Below, in pieces: positions 54,427 through 62,970 of a stretch of DNA of 64,000 bases. The stretch lies in NCBI RefSeq assembly GCF_002362255.1, contig NZ_LPVV01000038.1, positions 124,001-188,000 of the forward strand, written 5' to 3'. Origin of the DNA: Microbacterium sp. SZ1. Lineage in GTDB: Bacteria; Actinomycetota; Actinomycetes; Actinomycetales; Microbacteriaceae. Numbering within the stretch: position 1 is the first letter of the stretch; every line of letters begins with the position of its first letter. Under the pieces are notes generated by a model. That model had not been told where the DNA came from, made no database searches, and saw nothing but the letters and a program-made list of their open reading frames with translations. The translations under genes and the position numbers were made by a program.

Positions 54427-55977
54427 ATGTCCGTTCCCATCTCGCGCGCACACAACCCGCTGCGCGACCCCGACGACCGCCGCCTCAACCGGATCGCCGG
54501 GCCCAGCGCCCTCGTGATCTTCGGCGTCACGGGCGACCTGTCCCGCAAGAAGCTCATGCCGGCCGTGTACGACCTGGCCAATCGCGGTCTGCTTCCTCCC
54601 GGCTTCGCTCTCGTCGGGTTCGCGCGACGCGACTGGGAGGACCAGGACTTCGCCCAGGTCGTCTACGACGCGGTCAAGCAGCACGCACGCACGCCGTTCC
54701 GTGAGGAGACGTGGACGCAGCTGCTGCAGGGCATCCGCTTCGTGTCGGGCGAGTTCGACAACCCCGAGTCGTTCAGCAAGCTGCGCGAGACGGTCGAGAA
54801 GCTCGACGTCGAGCGCGGCACGATGGGCAACCACGCCTACTATCTGTCGATCCCGCCGAAGGACTTCCCGCTCGTCGCGAAGCAGCTGAAGGACTCCGGT
54901 CTGGTCGGAGCCGACGCCGACGATGCCGAGCACTGGCGCCGAGTGGTGATCGAGAAGCCGTTCGGGCACGACCTGGAGTCTGCTCGCGAGCTGAACGAGG
55001 CTCTCGAGGTCGCGTTCGCGCCCGACTCGATCTTCCGGATCGACCACTACCTGGGCAAGGAGACGGTGCAGAACATCCTGGCGCTGCGCTTCGCCAACGA
55101 GCTGTACGAGCCGATCTGGAACCGCAACTACGTCGACCACGTGCAGATCACGATGGCCGAGGACATCGGAGTGGGCGGCCGGGCCGGCTACTACGACGGT
55201 GTCGGCGCGGCGCGCGACGTCATCCAGAACCACCTCCTGCAGCTTCTCGCGCTCACCGCGATGGAGGAGCCGATCAGCCTCTCCGCCGAGCACCTGCGTG
55301 CCGAGAAGGAGAAGGTGCTCGCGGCGGTCCACGTACCCGACGATCTCTCCCTCGCCACGGCGCGCGGTCAGTACGCCGGCGGCTGGCAGGGCGGCGAGCA
55401 GGTCACCGGCTTCCTCGACGAGGACGGCATGGACCCGAAGTCGGCCACCGAGACGTACGCCGCGATCAAGCTCGAGATCGACACGCGCCGTTGGGCGGGA
55501 GTGCCGTTCTACCTCCGCACCGGCAAGCGTCTCGGACGCCGTGTGACCGAGGTCGCCGTCGTGTTCAAGCGCGCGCCCGAGCACCTGTTCGGCCGCTCCA
55601 ACGCCTCGGAGCTCGGTCAGAACGCGCTCGTGATCCGCGTGCAGCCCGACGAGGGCGTGACGATCCGCTTCGGGTCGAAGGTCCCGGGCAACGGCACCAA
55701 CGTGCGCGACGTCACGATGGACTTCGGCTACGGCCACGCGTTCACCGAGGCGAGTCCCGAGGCCTACGAGCGCCTCATCCTCGACGTCCTGCTCGGCGAC
55801 CCGCCCCTGTTCCCCCGCCACGAAGAGGTCGAGCTCTCCTGGAAGATCCTCGACCCCGTGGAGAAGTACTGGGCCTCCACCGGCGGGCCCGTGGACCAGT
55901 ACGCACCCGGATCGTGGGGCCCGAAGTCGGCCGACGATCTTCTTGCCCGCGACGGACGAGTCTGGAGACGACCGTGA
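54427..55977 (+). CDS. zwf: glucose-6-phosphate 1-dehydrogenase
   Basis: Zwf oxidises glucose-6-phosphate with NADP to give 6-phosphogluconolactone. The Rossmann loop FGVTGDLSRKKLMPAVYDLA near residue 38 and the substrate-site FRIDHYLGKETVQNI (near 205) are present in 516 residues. It begins 22 bases after pgi and overlaps opcA as GTGA; OpcA is needed for full Zwf activity in Actinobacteria. Confidence 0.97.
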   Translation: MSVPISRAHNPLRDPDDRRLNRIAGPSALVIFGVTGDLSRKKLMPAVYDLANRGLLPPGFALVGFARRDWEDQDFAQVVYDAVKQHARTPFREETWTQLLQGIRFVSGEFDNPESFSKLRETVEKLDVERGTMGNHAYYLSIPPKDFPLVAKQLKDSGLVGADADDAEHWRRVVIEKPFGHDLESARELNEALEVAFAPDSIFRIDHYLGKETVQNILALRFANELYEPIWNRNYVDHVQITMAEDIGVGGRAGYYDGVGAARDVIQNHLLQLLALTAMEEPISLSAEHLRAEKEKVLAAVHVPDDLSLATARGQYAGGWQGGEQVTGFLDEDGMDPKSATETYAAIKLEIDTRRWAGVPFYLRTGKRLGRRVTEVAVVFKRAPEHLFGRSNASELGQNALVIRVQPDEGVTIRFGSKVPGNGTNVRDVTMDFGYGHAFTEASPEAYERLILDVLLGDPPLFPRHEEVELSWKILDPVEKYWASTGGPVDQYAPGSWGPKSADDLLARDGRVWRRP

Positions 55978-56909
55978 TCATCGACCTTCCCGACACGACC
56001 GTCAGCCAGGTCGCCAAGCAGCTCGTCAAGGTGCGTGAGGAGGGCGGCGCCGTCGCCCTCGGTCGCGTGCTGACGCTGGTGATCTCCGCCCGTAACGGGA
56101 TCGCCGAGGCCGCGATCGACGCGGCGAACGACGCCTCCCGCGAGCACCCGATGCGGGTGATCGTGCTCACCACCGGCGAGGGCGAGGCGCACCTCGACGC
56201 GCAGATCCGGGTCGGCGGTGATGCAGGAGCCAGCGAGGTCGTCGTGCTGCGCGCCTACGGCGCGGCCGCCAGCAACCAGGAGAGCCTCGTCACCGGCCTG
56301 CTGCTGCCCGACGCCCCCGTGGTGGCCTGGTGGCCCGAGGAGGCCCCGACATCGCCCGCGACCTCGCCCCTCGGCAAGATCGCGGCGCGACGGATCACCG
56401 ATGCCGCGACCTCGCCCGACGTGCGCGACCGCCTGGCGCTGCTGAGCAAGACGCACGAGCCCGGCGACACCGACCTCGCCTGGACGCGCCTCACGCACTG
56501 GCGCGAGCAGCTCGCCGCCGTGCTCGACCAGCCGCCGTTCGAAGAGGTCACCGGCGTCGAGGTGCGCGGCGCCTCCGCCTCCCCCTCGACGGCTCTGCTG
56601 GCCGCCTGGCTGCAGATGGCTCTCGACGTGCCGGTGAAATGGTCGTACGAGAACCCCGACGCGTGGCAGGAGGGCATCAAGTCGGTGCGTCTCACCCGCG
56701 CATCGGGCGACATCCTGCTAGAGCGTCCGAATCCCGGCGACGCCGTGCTCACACAGCCCGGTCAGCCGGATCACGACCTGCACCTCCCGCGCCGCACCCT
56801 GCGTGAGTGCCTCGCCGAGGAGCTGCGTCGCCTCGACCCCGACCTCCTGTACGGTCGAGTCATCACCGAGGGCTGGGAGAAGCTGGGTCCGCCCGAGACA
56901 GGAGCATGA
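55974..56909 (+). CDS. opcA: G6PD assembly protein OpcA
   Basis: OpcA is the allosteric partner of Zwf in cyanobacteria and Actinobacteria. The 311-residue protein has the domain start VIIDLPDTTVSQVAKQLVKV, a Rossmann-like segment with MRVIVLTTGEGEAHLDAQIR, and LLLPDAPVVAWWPEEAPTSP, the well-conserved OpcA block. GTG start overlaps the zwf stop. Confidence 0.96.
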   Translation: MIIDLPDTTVSQVAKQLVKVREEGGAVALGRVLTLVISARNGIAEAAIDAANDASREHPMRVIVLTTGEGEAHLDAQIRVGGDAGASEVVVLRAYGAAASNQESLVTGLLLPDAPVVAWWPEEAPTSPATSPLGKIAARRITDAATSPDVRDRLALLSKTHEPGDTDLAWTRLTHWREQLAAVLDQPPFEEVTGVEVRGASASPSTALLAAWLQMALDVPVKWSYENPDAWQEGIKSVRLTRASGDILLERPNPGDAVLTQPGQPDHDLHLPRRTLRECLAEELRRLDPDLLYGRVITEGWEKLGPPETGA

Positions 56910-57694
56910 TGTCGATGCAGACAACGCCCGCGGAGAAGCGGGTCGTGGTCGAGACCACACCGGGAGCTGTCGCCGAGCGCGTCGCCGACCGGTTCCTCAC
57001 GCGGCTTCGGGCTCGGACCCGCAACGGCCGCATCGCTCACGTCGCCCTCACGGGTGGATCCATGGGTGGTGCGGTGTTGCGGGCGACGCTCGAGCACCCG
57101 CGCGCGGCGAACATCGACTGGTCGCTGGTGCACTTCTGGTGGGGCGACGAGCGGTGGGTCGCCCGAGACGACGCCGACCGGAACGCCGTGCAGTCTAGAG
57201 CCGCGCTCCTCGACCACATCCCGGTCCCTCCGGAGAACATCCACGAGACGGCTGCCGCCGGCGAGGGGCTGACCCTCGACGAGGCCGCCGAGGCCTATGC
57301 CGCCGAGCTCGCACAGTTCGGAACGGATGAGAACCCGTGGCCGTCGTTCGCCGTATGCTTCCTCGGAGTCGGTCCCGACGGTCACATCGCGTCGCTGTTC
57401 CCGGATCGTCCGGAGGTGACCGTGACGGACGCGGCCGTCCTGCCGGTGCGCAACTCGCCCAAACCGCCACCCGAGCGGATCACCCTCACGCGCCCTGTAC
57501 TCAACGCCTCGAAGCGCGTGTGGCTGGTGCTGACCGGTGCCGACAAGGCGTCAGCGCTCGGTCTGGCCCTCGCCGGCGCCAGCTACACGAGCGTTCCCGC
57601 CGCCGGCGCCAAGGGGCGCAAGCGGACGGTCTTCTTCGTTGACGACGCAGCAGCATCCGAGGTCTCCCCGGATCTCATCGATCCGGCGTACTGA
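56909..57694 (+). CDS. pgl: 6-phosphogluconolactonase
   Basis: Pgl hydrolyses 6-phosphogluconolactone, the step after Zwf. Motifs: VALTGGSMGGAVL near residue 45, FWWGDERWVARDDADRNAVQ and CFLGVGPDGHIASLFPDRP with the catalytic His. The ATG at 56909 overlaps the opcA stop by one base and has AGGAG five bases upstream; ATG 56906 is also possible. It ends the operon, 12 bases from a convergent gene. Confidence 0.95.
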   Translation: MSMQTTPAEKRVVVETTPGAVAERVADRFLTRLRARTRNGRIAHVALTGGSMGGAVLRATLEHPRAANIDWSLVHFWWGDERWVARDDADRNAVQSRAALLDHIPVPPENIHETAAAGEGLTLDEAAEAYAAELAQFGTDENPWPSFAVCFLGVGPDGHIASLFPDRPEVTVTDAAVLPVRNSPKPPPERITLTRPVLNASKRVWLVLTGADKASALGLALAGASYTSVPAAGAKGRKRTVFFVDDAAASEVSPDLIDPAY

Positions 57695-57706
57695 CGCTCG
57701 CGCGCC

Positions 57707-58747
57707 TCAGGCTTCCGCGTCGCTCGCCGACCCGGAGGCCTGAGTCCCGGGCTGCTGGGGTGCACCCGAGCCATCGCTGCCGCGCGTGATTCCCAGCTCC
57801 TGGCTGTCGCTGATCACCTGCGGGTGGTAGCGCGCGAGACCCACGACACCCCAGACCGCGATCGCACCGGCGACGCCGAAGATCACGAGCACCCACGGCG
57901 GAGCGGCAGCGGCTTCGCCGAGCACGATCATTCCGATCAGCACGGCGATCAGCGGGTCGACCACCGTGAGTCCAGCGATCACGAGGTCCGGAGGACCGGA
58001 GCTGTACGCGGTCTGCACGAAGTAGGCACCGACGGCAGCTGCCGCGATCAGCGCGATCACGCACACGATCGTGATCCATTCGAAGTCGCCCGCCTGCACG
58101 CGCTTGATGACGACCTTCGCCAGAGTCGCGACGAATCCGTAGAGGATCCCGGCGCCGATCACGTAGAAGAGAGCGCGCATGCGGTGGCGGAGGATGAGCC
58201 AGCAGGCGCCGAGCACGATGATGACGACGAGCAGGATTGCGAGGATCGTGAACAGCTCGGTGTCAGTGACGTCCTTCTCGGTGGCGAAGATCGCCGCGAA
58301 GAAGACGAAGAGGAAGATCCCGCCCACGCAGGCGATGATCGCCGTGATCGACTGTCTCGTGGGCGAGTGACCCGAGATGCGGGCGTTCAGCAGTGTCGTC
58401 ATCACGAGCGCGATCGCGCCGAGCGGCTGGACGACGATCAGCGGCGCCTGCACCAGGGCCGCGAGTTGGCACACGATCGCGAGACCCAGCATCAACGTTC
58501 CGGCTATCCACGACGGTCGGGTGAGCAGACCTCGCACCTGGGCGAGACTGAGTCCGCTCGTGCCGGTCGATCCGCTGAGCCGCTCGACCTTCTCCACCCC
58601 GCGGTGCTGATACTGAGCGCCGAGCGACATGAAGACGGCTCCGGCGAGGGCGAGAGGGATGCCGAGGAGCAGTCCGGGGTTCTGGAAGGCGCCCACCAGC
58701 TGCTCGGTGACGTCGTCCGCCCCAGCCATCCATACGGAGATGCTCAC
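57707..58747 (-). CDS. DMT family transporter (EamA/NIPA-like)
   Basis: About nine to ten hydrophobic segments in 346 residues with an N-terminal half GIPLALAGAVFMSLGAQYQH, then LAALVQAPLIVVQPLGAIAL, and a second half VQTAYSSGPPDLVIAGLTVV-DPLIAVLIGMIVLGE, the latter a classic DMT ending. The actinobacterial branch with this N-terminus is related to NIPA magnesium-transporter-like proteins, but the substrate is unknown. A polar 40-residue tail follows. Confidence 0.85.
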   Translation of the reverse strand: MSISVWMAGADDVTEQLVGAFQNPGLLLGIPLALAGAVFMSLGAQYQHRGVEKVERLSGSTGTSGLSLAQVRGLLTRPSWIAGTLMLGLAIVCQLAALVQAPLIVVQPLGAIALVMTTLLNARISGHSPTRQSITAIIACVGGIFLFVFFAAIFATEKDVTDTELFTILAILLVVIIVLGACWLILRHRMRALFYVIGAGILYGFVATLAKVVIKRVQAGDFEWITIVCVIALIAAAAVGAYFVQTAYSSGPPDLVIAGLTVVDPLIAVLIGMIVLGEAAAAPPWVLVIFGVAGAIAVWGVVGLARYHPQVISDSQELGITRGSDGSGAPQQPGTQASGSASDAEA

Positions 58748-58790
58748 ACTACGACCCTACCCGCCGATCCTCGCCGGATAGGGTTATGGC

Positions 58791-59357
58791 GTGGCTGTAC
58801 TTCCGATTCGCATCATGGGCGACCCCGTCCTGCACTCCCCCGCCTCGCCCGTCGAGGAGATCACCGAGGAGGTGCGGACCCTCGTCGCCGACATGTTCGA
58901 GACGATGGATGCCGCACCGGGCGTCGGCCTCGCTGCGCCTCAGGTCGGAGTGCCGCTACGCATCTACACCTACACCTACGTCGACGACGACGATCAGCCC
59001 TGGCGCGGCGTCATCATCAATCCCGAGCTGTGGATGGTGCCGCTGGAGCCGGGCGAACCTGACGAGGAGCTCGAGTCGGAGGGTTGCCTCTCCTTCCCCG
59101 GGGAGCGGTTCGCGCTGCGTCGGTCGGAGCGCGTCCGGGTCACCGGGATCGACCTCGAGGGAGCTCCGGTGGAGATCTCGGTGGACGGATGGCGCGCCCG
59201 CATCATGCAGCACGAGTTCGACCACCTCGACGGCATCCTCTACATCGACCGCCTCTCCGACCGCGACTGGAAGACGGTGCAGAAGATCGCCAAGAAGCGT
59301 GGCTGGGGCCGCCCGGGCGCCGCCTGGATGCCGGGAGTCGACGACCTGGAAGGCTGA
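58791..59357 (+). CDS. def: peptide deformylase
   Basis: Def removes the formyl group from new proteins. The three motifs are present: GVGLAAPQVGVPLR (near residue 44), EGCLSFPGER (near 96) with the metal Cys, and QHEFDHLDGIL (near 139) with the two His and catalytic Glu. GTG start at 58791 (VAVLPIRIMGDPVL); the -10 may lie near TAGGGT just upstream. A 188-residue actinobacterial form. Confidence 0.96.
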   Translation: MAVLPIRIMGDPVLHSPASPVEEITEEVRTLVADMFETMDAAPGVGLAAPQVGVPLRIYTYTYVDDDDQPWRGVIINPELWMVPLEPGEPDEELESEGCLSFPGERFALRRSERVRVTGIDLEGAPVEISVDGWRARIMQHEFDHLDGILYIDRLSDRDWKTVQKIAKKRGWGRPGAAWMPGVDDLEG

Positions 59358-59478
59358 CACACCTTTCAGCCCGCTCACAGGCTCTATGGAGTTGCATCAC
59401 AGACTCCGACCCCTATAGCGTTCTTCGGGGCGGGATACCGATATTCCGTGCCACCAAGAGGCTCTGGGAGGGGTAGTC

Positions 59479-59994
59479 ATGATGAAACTGCGCACACGTC
59501 GCGCACTCGCGCTCGCCGGTTCGGCGGTGGCGCTGTCGGTCGCACTGACGGGTTGTAGCGCGCTGAACGGGATCCTCGGCGGGGGTTCCGGCGACGCCGA
59601 CCGCGACGAGGAGACCGGCCAGGTCACCGAAAGCGCGAACATCGACATCTTCTCGCTCAAGCTGGGCGACTGCAAGATGGCAAGCGCCACGGGCCTCATC
59701 GAGGACGCAGACGTCGTGCCGTGCGACCAGCCGCACGATGAAGAGGTCTACTACGAGATCACGATGGACGACGGCGAGTTCTCGGAGGACGCCATCGACA
59801 CGGCGTCGCAGGAATGCATCGGCGACGCGTACACCAACTTCGTCGGTATCGCGTTCCAGGAGTCGACCCTCGAGGTCTACCCCATCACGCCGACCCAGCA
59901 GACCTGGGATGAGCTGAACGACCGCGTCGTGCAGTGCGTCATCTCCGACCCGGCCGGGCAGACGACCGGTTCCCTGAAGGGCGCCGCTCGCTGA
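59479..59994 (+). CDS. Septum formation family lipoprotein
   Basis: The signal peptide RALALAGSAVALSVALTGCS ends in the lipobox LTGC, so the protein is lipid-anchored. The mature part has LKLGDCKMASATG ... VVPCDQPHDEEVYYEI, the two-Cys and PHDxE pattern of the septum_form domain (Pfam family of actinobacterial cell-surface proteins). Very strong Shine-Dalgarno GGGAGGGG. Function poorly known. Confidence 0.85.
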   Translation: MMKLRTRRALALAGSAVALSVALTGCSALNGILGGGSGDADRDEETGQVTESANIDIFSLKLGDCKMASATGLIEDADVVPCDQPHDEEVYYEITMDDGEFSEDAIDTASQECIGDAYTNFVGIAFQESTLEVYPITPTQQTWDELNDRVVQCVISDPAGQTTGSLKGAAR

Positions 59995-60010
59995 TTCGAC
60001 GCGCACCCGC

Positions 60011-60044
60011 AGAGAGGGCCTCGCCGATCGGCGGGGCCCTCTCT
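60011..60044 (+). terminator. Terminator after the lipoprotein gene
   Basis: AGAGAGGGCC...GCC pairs with GGC...GGGCCCTCTCT in a long stem, 17 bases after the stop. There is no T run. Confidence 0.75.
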
Positions 60045-60077
60045 GCGTGTCGGGCGTGCGTGGAGACGCGGTCCGGG

Positions 60078-60115
60078 AAAAGGAGAACCCCTGGCCTTCA
60101 GACGAAGGCCAGGGG
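60078..60115 (-). terminator. Terminator of tRNA-Asn
   Basis: A perfect 12-base stem (CCCCTGGCCTTC / GAAGGCCAGGGG, loop AGAC) lies four bases beyond the tRNA CCA end on the minus strand and is followed there by a T-rich run ending TTTT (60081-60078). Confidence 0.88.
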
Positions 60116-60118
60116 TCT

Positions 60119-60194
60119 TGGCTCCCCGGCTTGGACTCGAACCAAGAACCTGCCGGTTAACAGCCGGCTGCTCTGCCAATTGAGCTACCGAGGA
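60119..60194 (-). tRNA. tRNA-Asn (anticodon GUU), CCA encoded
   Basis: The minus strand folds as a cloverleaf: acceptor TCCTCGG with CCGGGGA, D arm GCTC/GAGC, anticodon stem GCCGG/CCGGC around CTGTTAA (anticodon GTT), T arm CTTGG-TTCGAGT-CCAAG, discriminator G and an encoded CCA (60121-60119). 76 bases with CCA. Confidence 0.98.
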
Positions 60195-60291
60195 ATGTGC
60201 TCCGCTGCGCGGGCAACTCGTCAATCCTAGCAAACTCCGACGCGTGCTCGTGACACGAGCCGCACATCGGGCGTGTCGACGCGGGGCGGTC

Positions 60292-61065
60292 TCACCGCTG
60301 CGAATCCGCCTCCGCGTTGGGCACCCAGAGCAGGTCCTTGCCCACTCCCCTGGCGACGACGTGCCCGCTCCGGAGCATGAGGGTCTCGGCATTCAGCTCG
60401 CGGATGAAGGCCGCGTCATTGGTGACCAGCAGTGCGCCCATCCCCTCCTCCTTCCGGCGTCGGGTGATCGCGTCGAACACGACCGGGCGCACCTCGAGAT
60501 CGAGGTTAGCGAGGATCTCGTCGGCGATCAGCACGCGGGGCTCGAGGACGAACGACCGGGCGATCGCCACGCGCTGGCGCATGCCGGCGCTGAGCTCGTA
60601 GGGAAATTTCGCGGCGGTGCCGAGCGGCAGGTGCAGCTCGTCGAGCAGCGTGGCGACCCGGATCGACAGAGCCTTGGCGTTGACGCGCTTCTCGCGGATG
60701 AGGATCGGCTCGGCGATCACCTCGTTGACCGTAAGCCGGGGCGGCAGGTCGGCGCCCGCGCCCTGGGGCACGAACCCGGTCCGGTAGGTCAGCAGCCGGT
60801 GCTTGCGCCCTGGTCGACGCACGTCGACTCCGCACACCTGGGCGCTCCCGCCGACGACGCGTACCGAGGGATCGGTCGAGCCGGCGAGAGCGGCCACGAG
60901 GGTCGACTTGCCCGACCCGGTGGGCCCCGCGACGCAGATGAGCTCTCCTGGGCGCAGCGTGAAGCTGACGCCATCGACGGCGCGGGTCGGAGCGCTGTGC
61001 CCGATGCGATCGATCACCAGATCAGAGCAGTCGATCGCGTTGGTCGATTCGGGCCGAGAGAACAT
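60292..61065 (-). CDS. Orphan ABC ATPase, oligopeptide-type
   Basis: The 257-residue ATPase has Walker A GPTGSGKSTLVAALAG, a signature LSAGMRQRVAIARSF with the Dpp/Opp-like S-A/G-G-M-R-Q-R form, Walker B PRVLIADEILANLDLEV and the switch TNDAAF with Asn/Asp where most ATPases have His (usually THD), which may lower activity. No permease or binding protein genes are next to it. It lies between tRNA-Asn and dnaG. Substrate unknown. Confidence 0.8.
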   Translation of the reverse strand: MFSRPESTNAIDCSDLVIDRIGHSAPTRAVDGVSFTLRPGELICVAGPTGSGKSTLVAALAGSTDPSVRVVGGSAQVCGVDVRRPGRKHRLLTYRTGFVPQGAGADLPPRLTVNEVIAEPILIREKRVNAKALSIRVATLLDELHLPLGTAAKFPYELSAGMRQRVAIARSFVLEPRVLIADEILANLDLEVRPVVFDAITRRRKEEGMGALLVTNDAAFIRELNAETLMLRSGHVVARGVGKDLLWVPNAEADSQR

Positions 61066-61101
61066 GGGTCCATCCTGCCGTGCCGACGGGTGCGAGCCCC
61101 T

Positions 61102-62970
61102 TTACGACTCGGCGAAGCGCTGGCGTTCCGCGTCGATGTCGCGAAGACGCATGCGTAGCGCGCGGCCGCCGTCGGAGTCGGCCGGCACCCGCTGCACCGC
61201 GCCCAGCAGCTCCTGCTTCTCATGCTCGAGGCCGCGCATGATGAGACGGCGGGCGAGGTCGGTCGCCGACGCCACCGCACCCTCTTCGTCGCGCGCCGGG
61301 AACGGCGTCATCAGCAGCTCCCCCGCCAAGGAGCGGTAGGGCTCGCGCACCGCATTGACGGCCTCGGTGACCCATCCGGCCCTGGTGCGGTCGGGTGCCG
61401 CTGCCACGGCCTCACGGACGGCCTCGAGACCGGGCGTCCGGAACGGGCCCTGGAGCGCTCGTGAGAGCAGCGGCTGGTCGAGCTGGTGACCGTACTGCAG
61501 CGCGCCCATCAGCGCGTCGCGCTCGACCGCGACGTCGGCGGTGCGGGGCAGACTCCCGAGCGTCACCGGCGTGAAGTGCTGACCGGGCGCGGCATCCCCG
61601 GACGGCGCCTCATCTCGGCGCTGGGGCTCGGGTCGGGCGGATGAACCGCCGCGGCGGGACACCCGTTCGACCTCGCTGTGCACCTCGGTCGGGTCCATGC
61701 CGAGCCGCCTCGCCAAGACGCGCTCGTAGCCCGGCCGCAGGAGCTGGTCCCTGATCTCCGCGACGATCGGCGCCGCCGCGCGCAGCGCGCCCACGCGCCC
61801 CTCGACGGTAGAGAGGTCGAAACCTCCGAGCTTGCGATCGATGGCGAACTCGAACATCGGCTGCTTGGAGTCCATGAGCGAGCGCACGGCCGCATCGCCG
61901 CGCTGCAGGCGAAGGTCGCAGGGGTCGAGGCCGTCCGGGGCCACCGCGACGAACGTCTGCGCGTTGAAGCGGTCGTCCTCGGTGAAGGCGCGGAGGGCCG
62001 CCTTCTGGCCGGCCTCATCGCCGTCGAACGTAAACACGACCTCACCCGACGCGTTGTCATCGCCCATCACGCGACGCAGCACCTTGATGTGCTCGGTGCC
62101 GAACGCTGTGCCACAGGTGGCGATGGCCGTGGTGAGTCCTGCGAGGTGGCAGGCCATGACGTCGGTGTACCCCTCCACCACGACGACCCGACGAGGGTCG
62201 CCCCGCGAGATGTCGCGTTTGGCGAGGTCGAGGCCGTACAGCACCTGCGCCTTCTTGTAGATCGGCGTCTCGGGGGTGTTGAGGTACTTCGGGCCGGGAT
62301 CGTCGTCGAAGAGCTTGCGCGCGCCGAAGCCGATCGTCTGCCCCGACACGTCGCGGATCGGCCACACCAGCCGTCCTCGGAAGCGGTCGTAGACGCCGCG
62401 CTGTCCCTGCGACACGAGCCCTGCCGTGAGGAGCTCCTCGCGGGTGAACCCCTGAGCGCTCAACGCCTTGAGCATCCCGTCCCAGCCGCGAGGAGCGAAG
62501 CCGACACCGAAGTGCGCCGCGGCGCCGGCATCGAAGCCCCGTTCCCCGAGGAAGCGGCGTCCTGTCTCGGCATCCGCCGTCAGCAGCTGCGAGCGAAAGA
62601 ACTCCGCCGCCGCCGTGTTCGCCGCATAGAGACGGCTGCGACCGCTGGTCTCGGGTGCTGCTCCCCCGTCTTCGTAGTGCAGGGTGTAGCCGATGCGGCC
62701 GGCGAGGCGCTCGACCGCCTCCGTGAAGCTCACGTGGTCCATCTCGCGGAGGAACGAGTACACGTCGCCGGACTCGCCGCAGCCGAAGCAGTGGTAGTAC
62801 CCCACCTGCGGACGCACGTGGAAGCTCGGGCTCTTCTCGTCGTGGAACGGGCAGAGGCCCTTGAGTGAGCCCACTCCGGCGGACTTGAGGGCGACGCGCT
62901 CGCCGACGATGTCGGCGATGTTGGTGCGGGCCTTGACCTCGTCGACGTCGGCCTGGCGGATGCGGGGCAT
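61102..62970 (-). CDS. dnaG: DNA primase
   Basis: DnaG makes RNA primers at the fork. The 622-residue protein has the CHC2 zinc finger CPFHDEKSPSFHV ... YYHCFGCGESGDVY at residues 40-70, the catalytic TOPRIM region VVVVEGYTDVMACHLAG near 265 and FTFDGDEAGQKAALRAF near 310, and a C-terminal DnaB-binding part. Length is normal. Its ATG overlaps the dgt stop (TGATG), as in many Actinobacteria where dgt-dnaG form an operon. Confidence 0.97.
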   Translation of the reverse strand: MPRIRQADVDEVKARTNIADIVGERVALKSAGVGSLKGLCPFHDEKSPSFHVRPQVGYYHCFGCGESGDVYSFLREMDHVSFTEAVERLAGRIGYTLHYEDGGAAPETSGRSRLYAANTAAAEFFRSQLLTADAETGRRFLGERGFDAGAAAHFGVGFAPRGWDGMLKALSAQGFTREELLTAGLVSQGQRGVYDRFRGRLVWPIRDVSGQTIGFGARKLFDDDPGPKYLNTPETPIYKKAQVLYGLDLAKRDISRGDPRRVVVVEGYTDVMACHLAGLTTAIATCGTAFGTEHIKVLRRVMGDDNASGEVVFTFDGDEAGQKAALRAFTEDDRFNAQTFVAVAPDGLDPCDLRLQRGDAAVRSLMDSKQPMFEFAIDRKLGGFDLSTVEGRVGALRAAAPIVAEIRDQLLRPGYERVLARRLGMDPTEVHSEVERVSRRGGSSARPEPQRRDEAPSGDAAPGQHFTPVTLGSLPRTADVAVERDALMGALQYGHQLDQPLLSRALQGPFRTPGLEAVREAVAAAPDRTRAGWVTEAVNAVREPYRSLAGELLMTPFPARDEEGAVASATDLARRLIMRGLEHEKQELLGAVQRVPADSDGGRALRMRLRDIDAERQRFAES

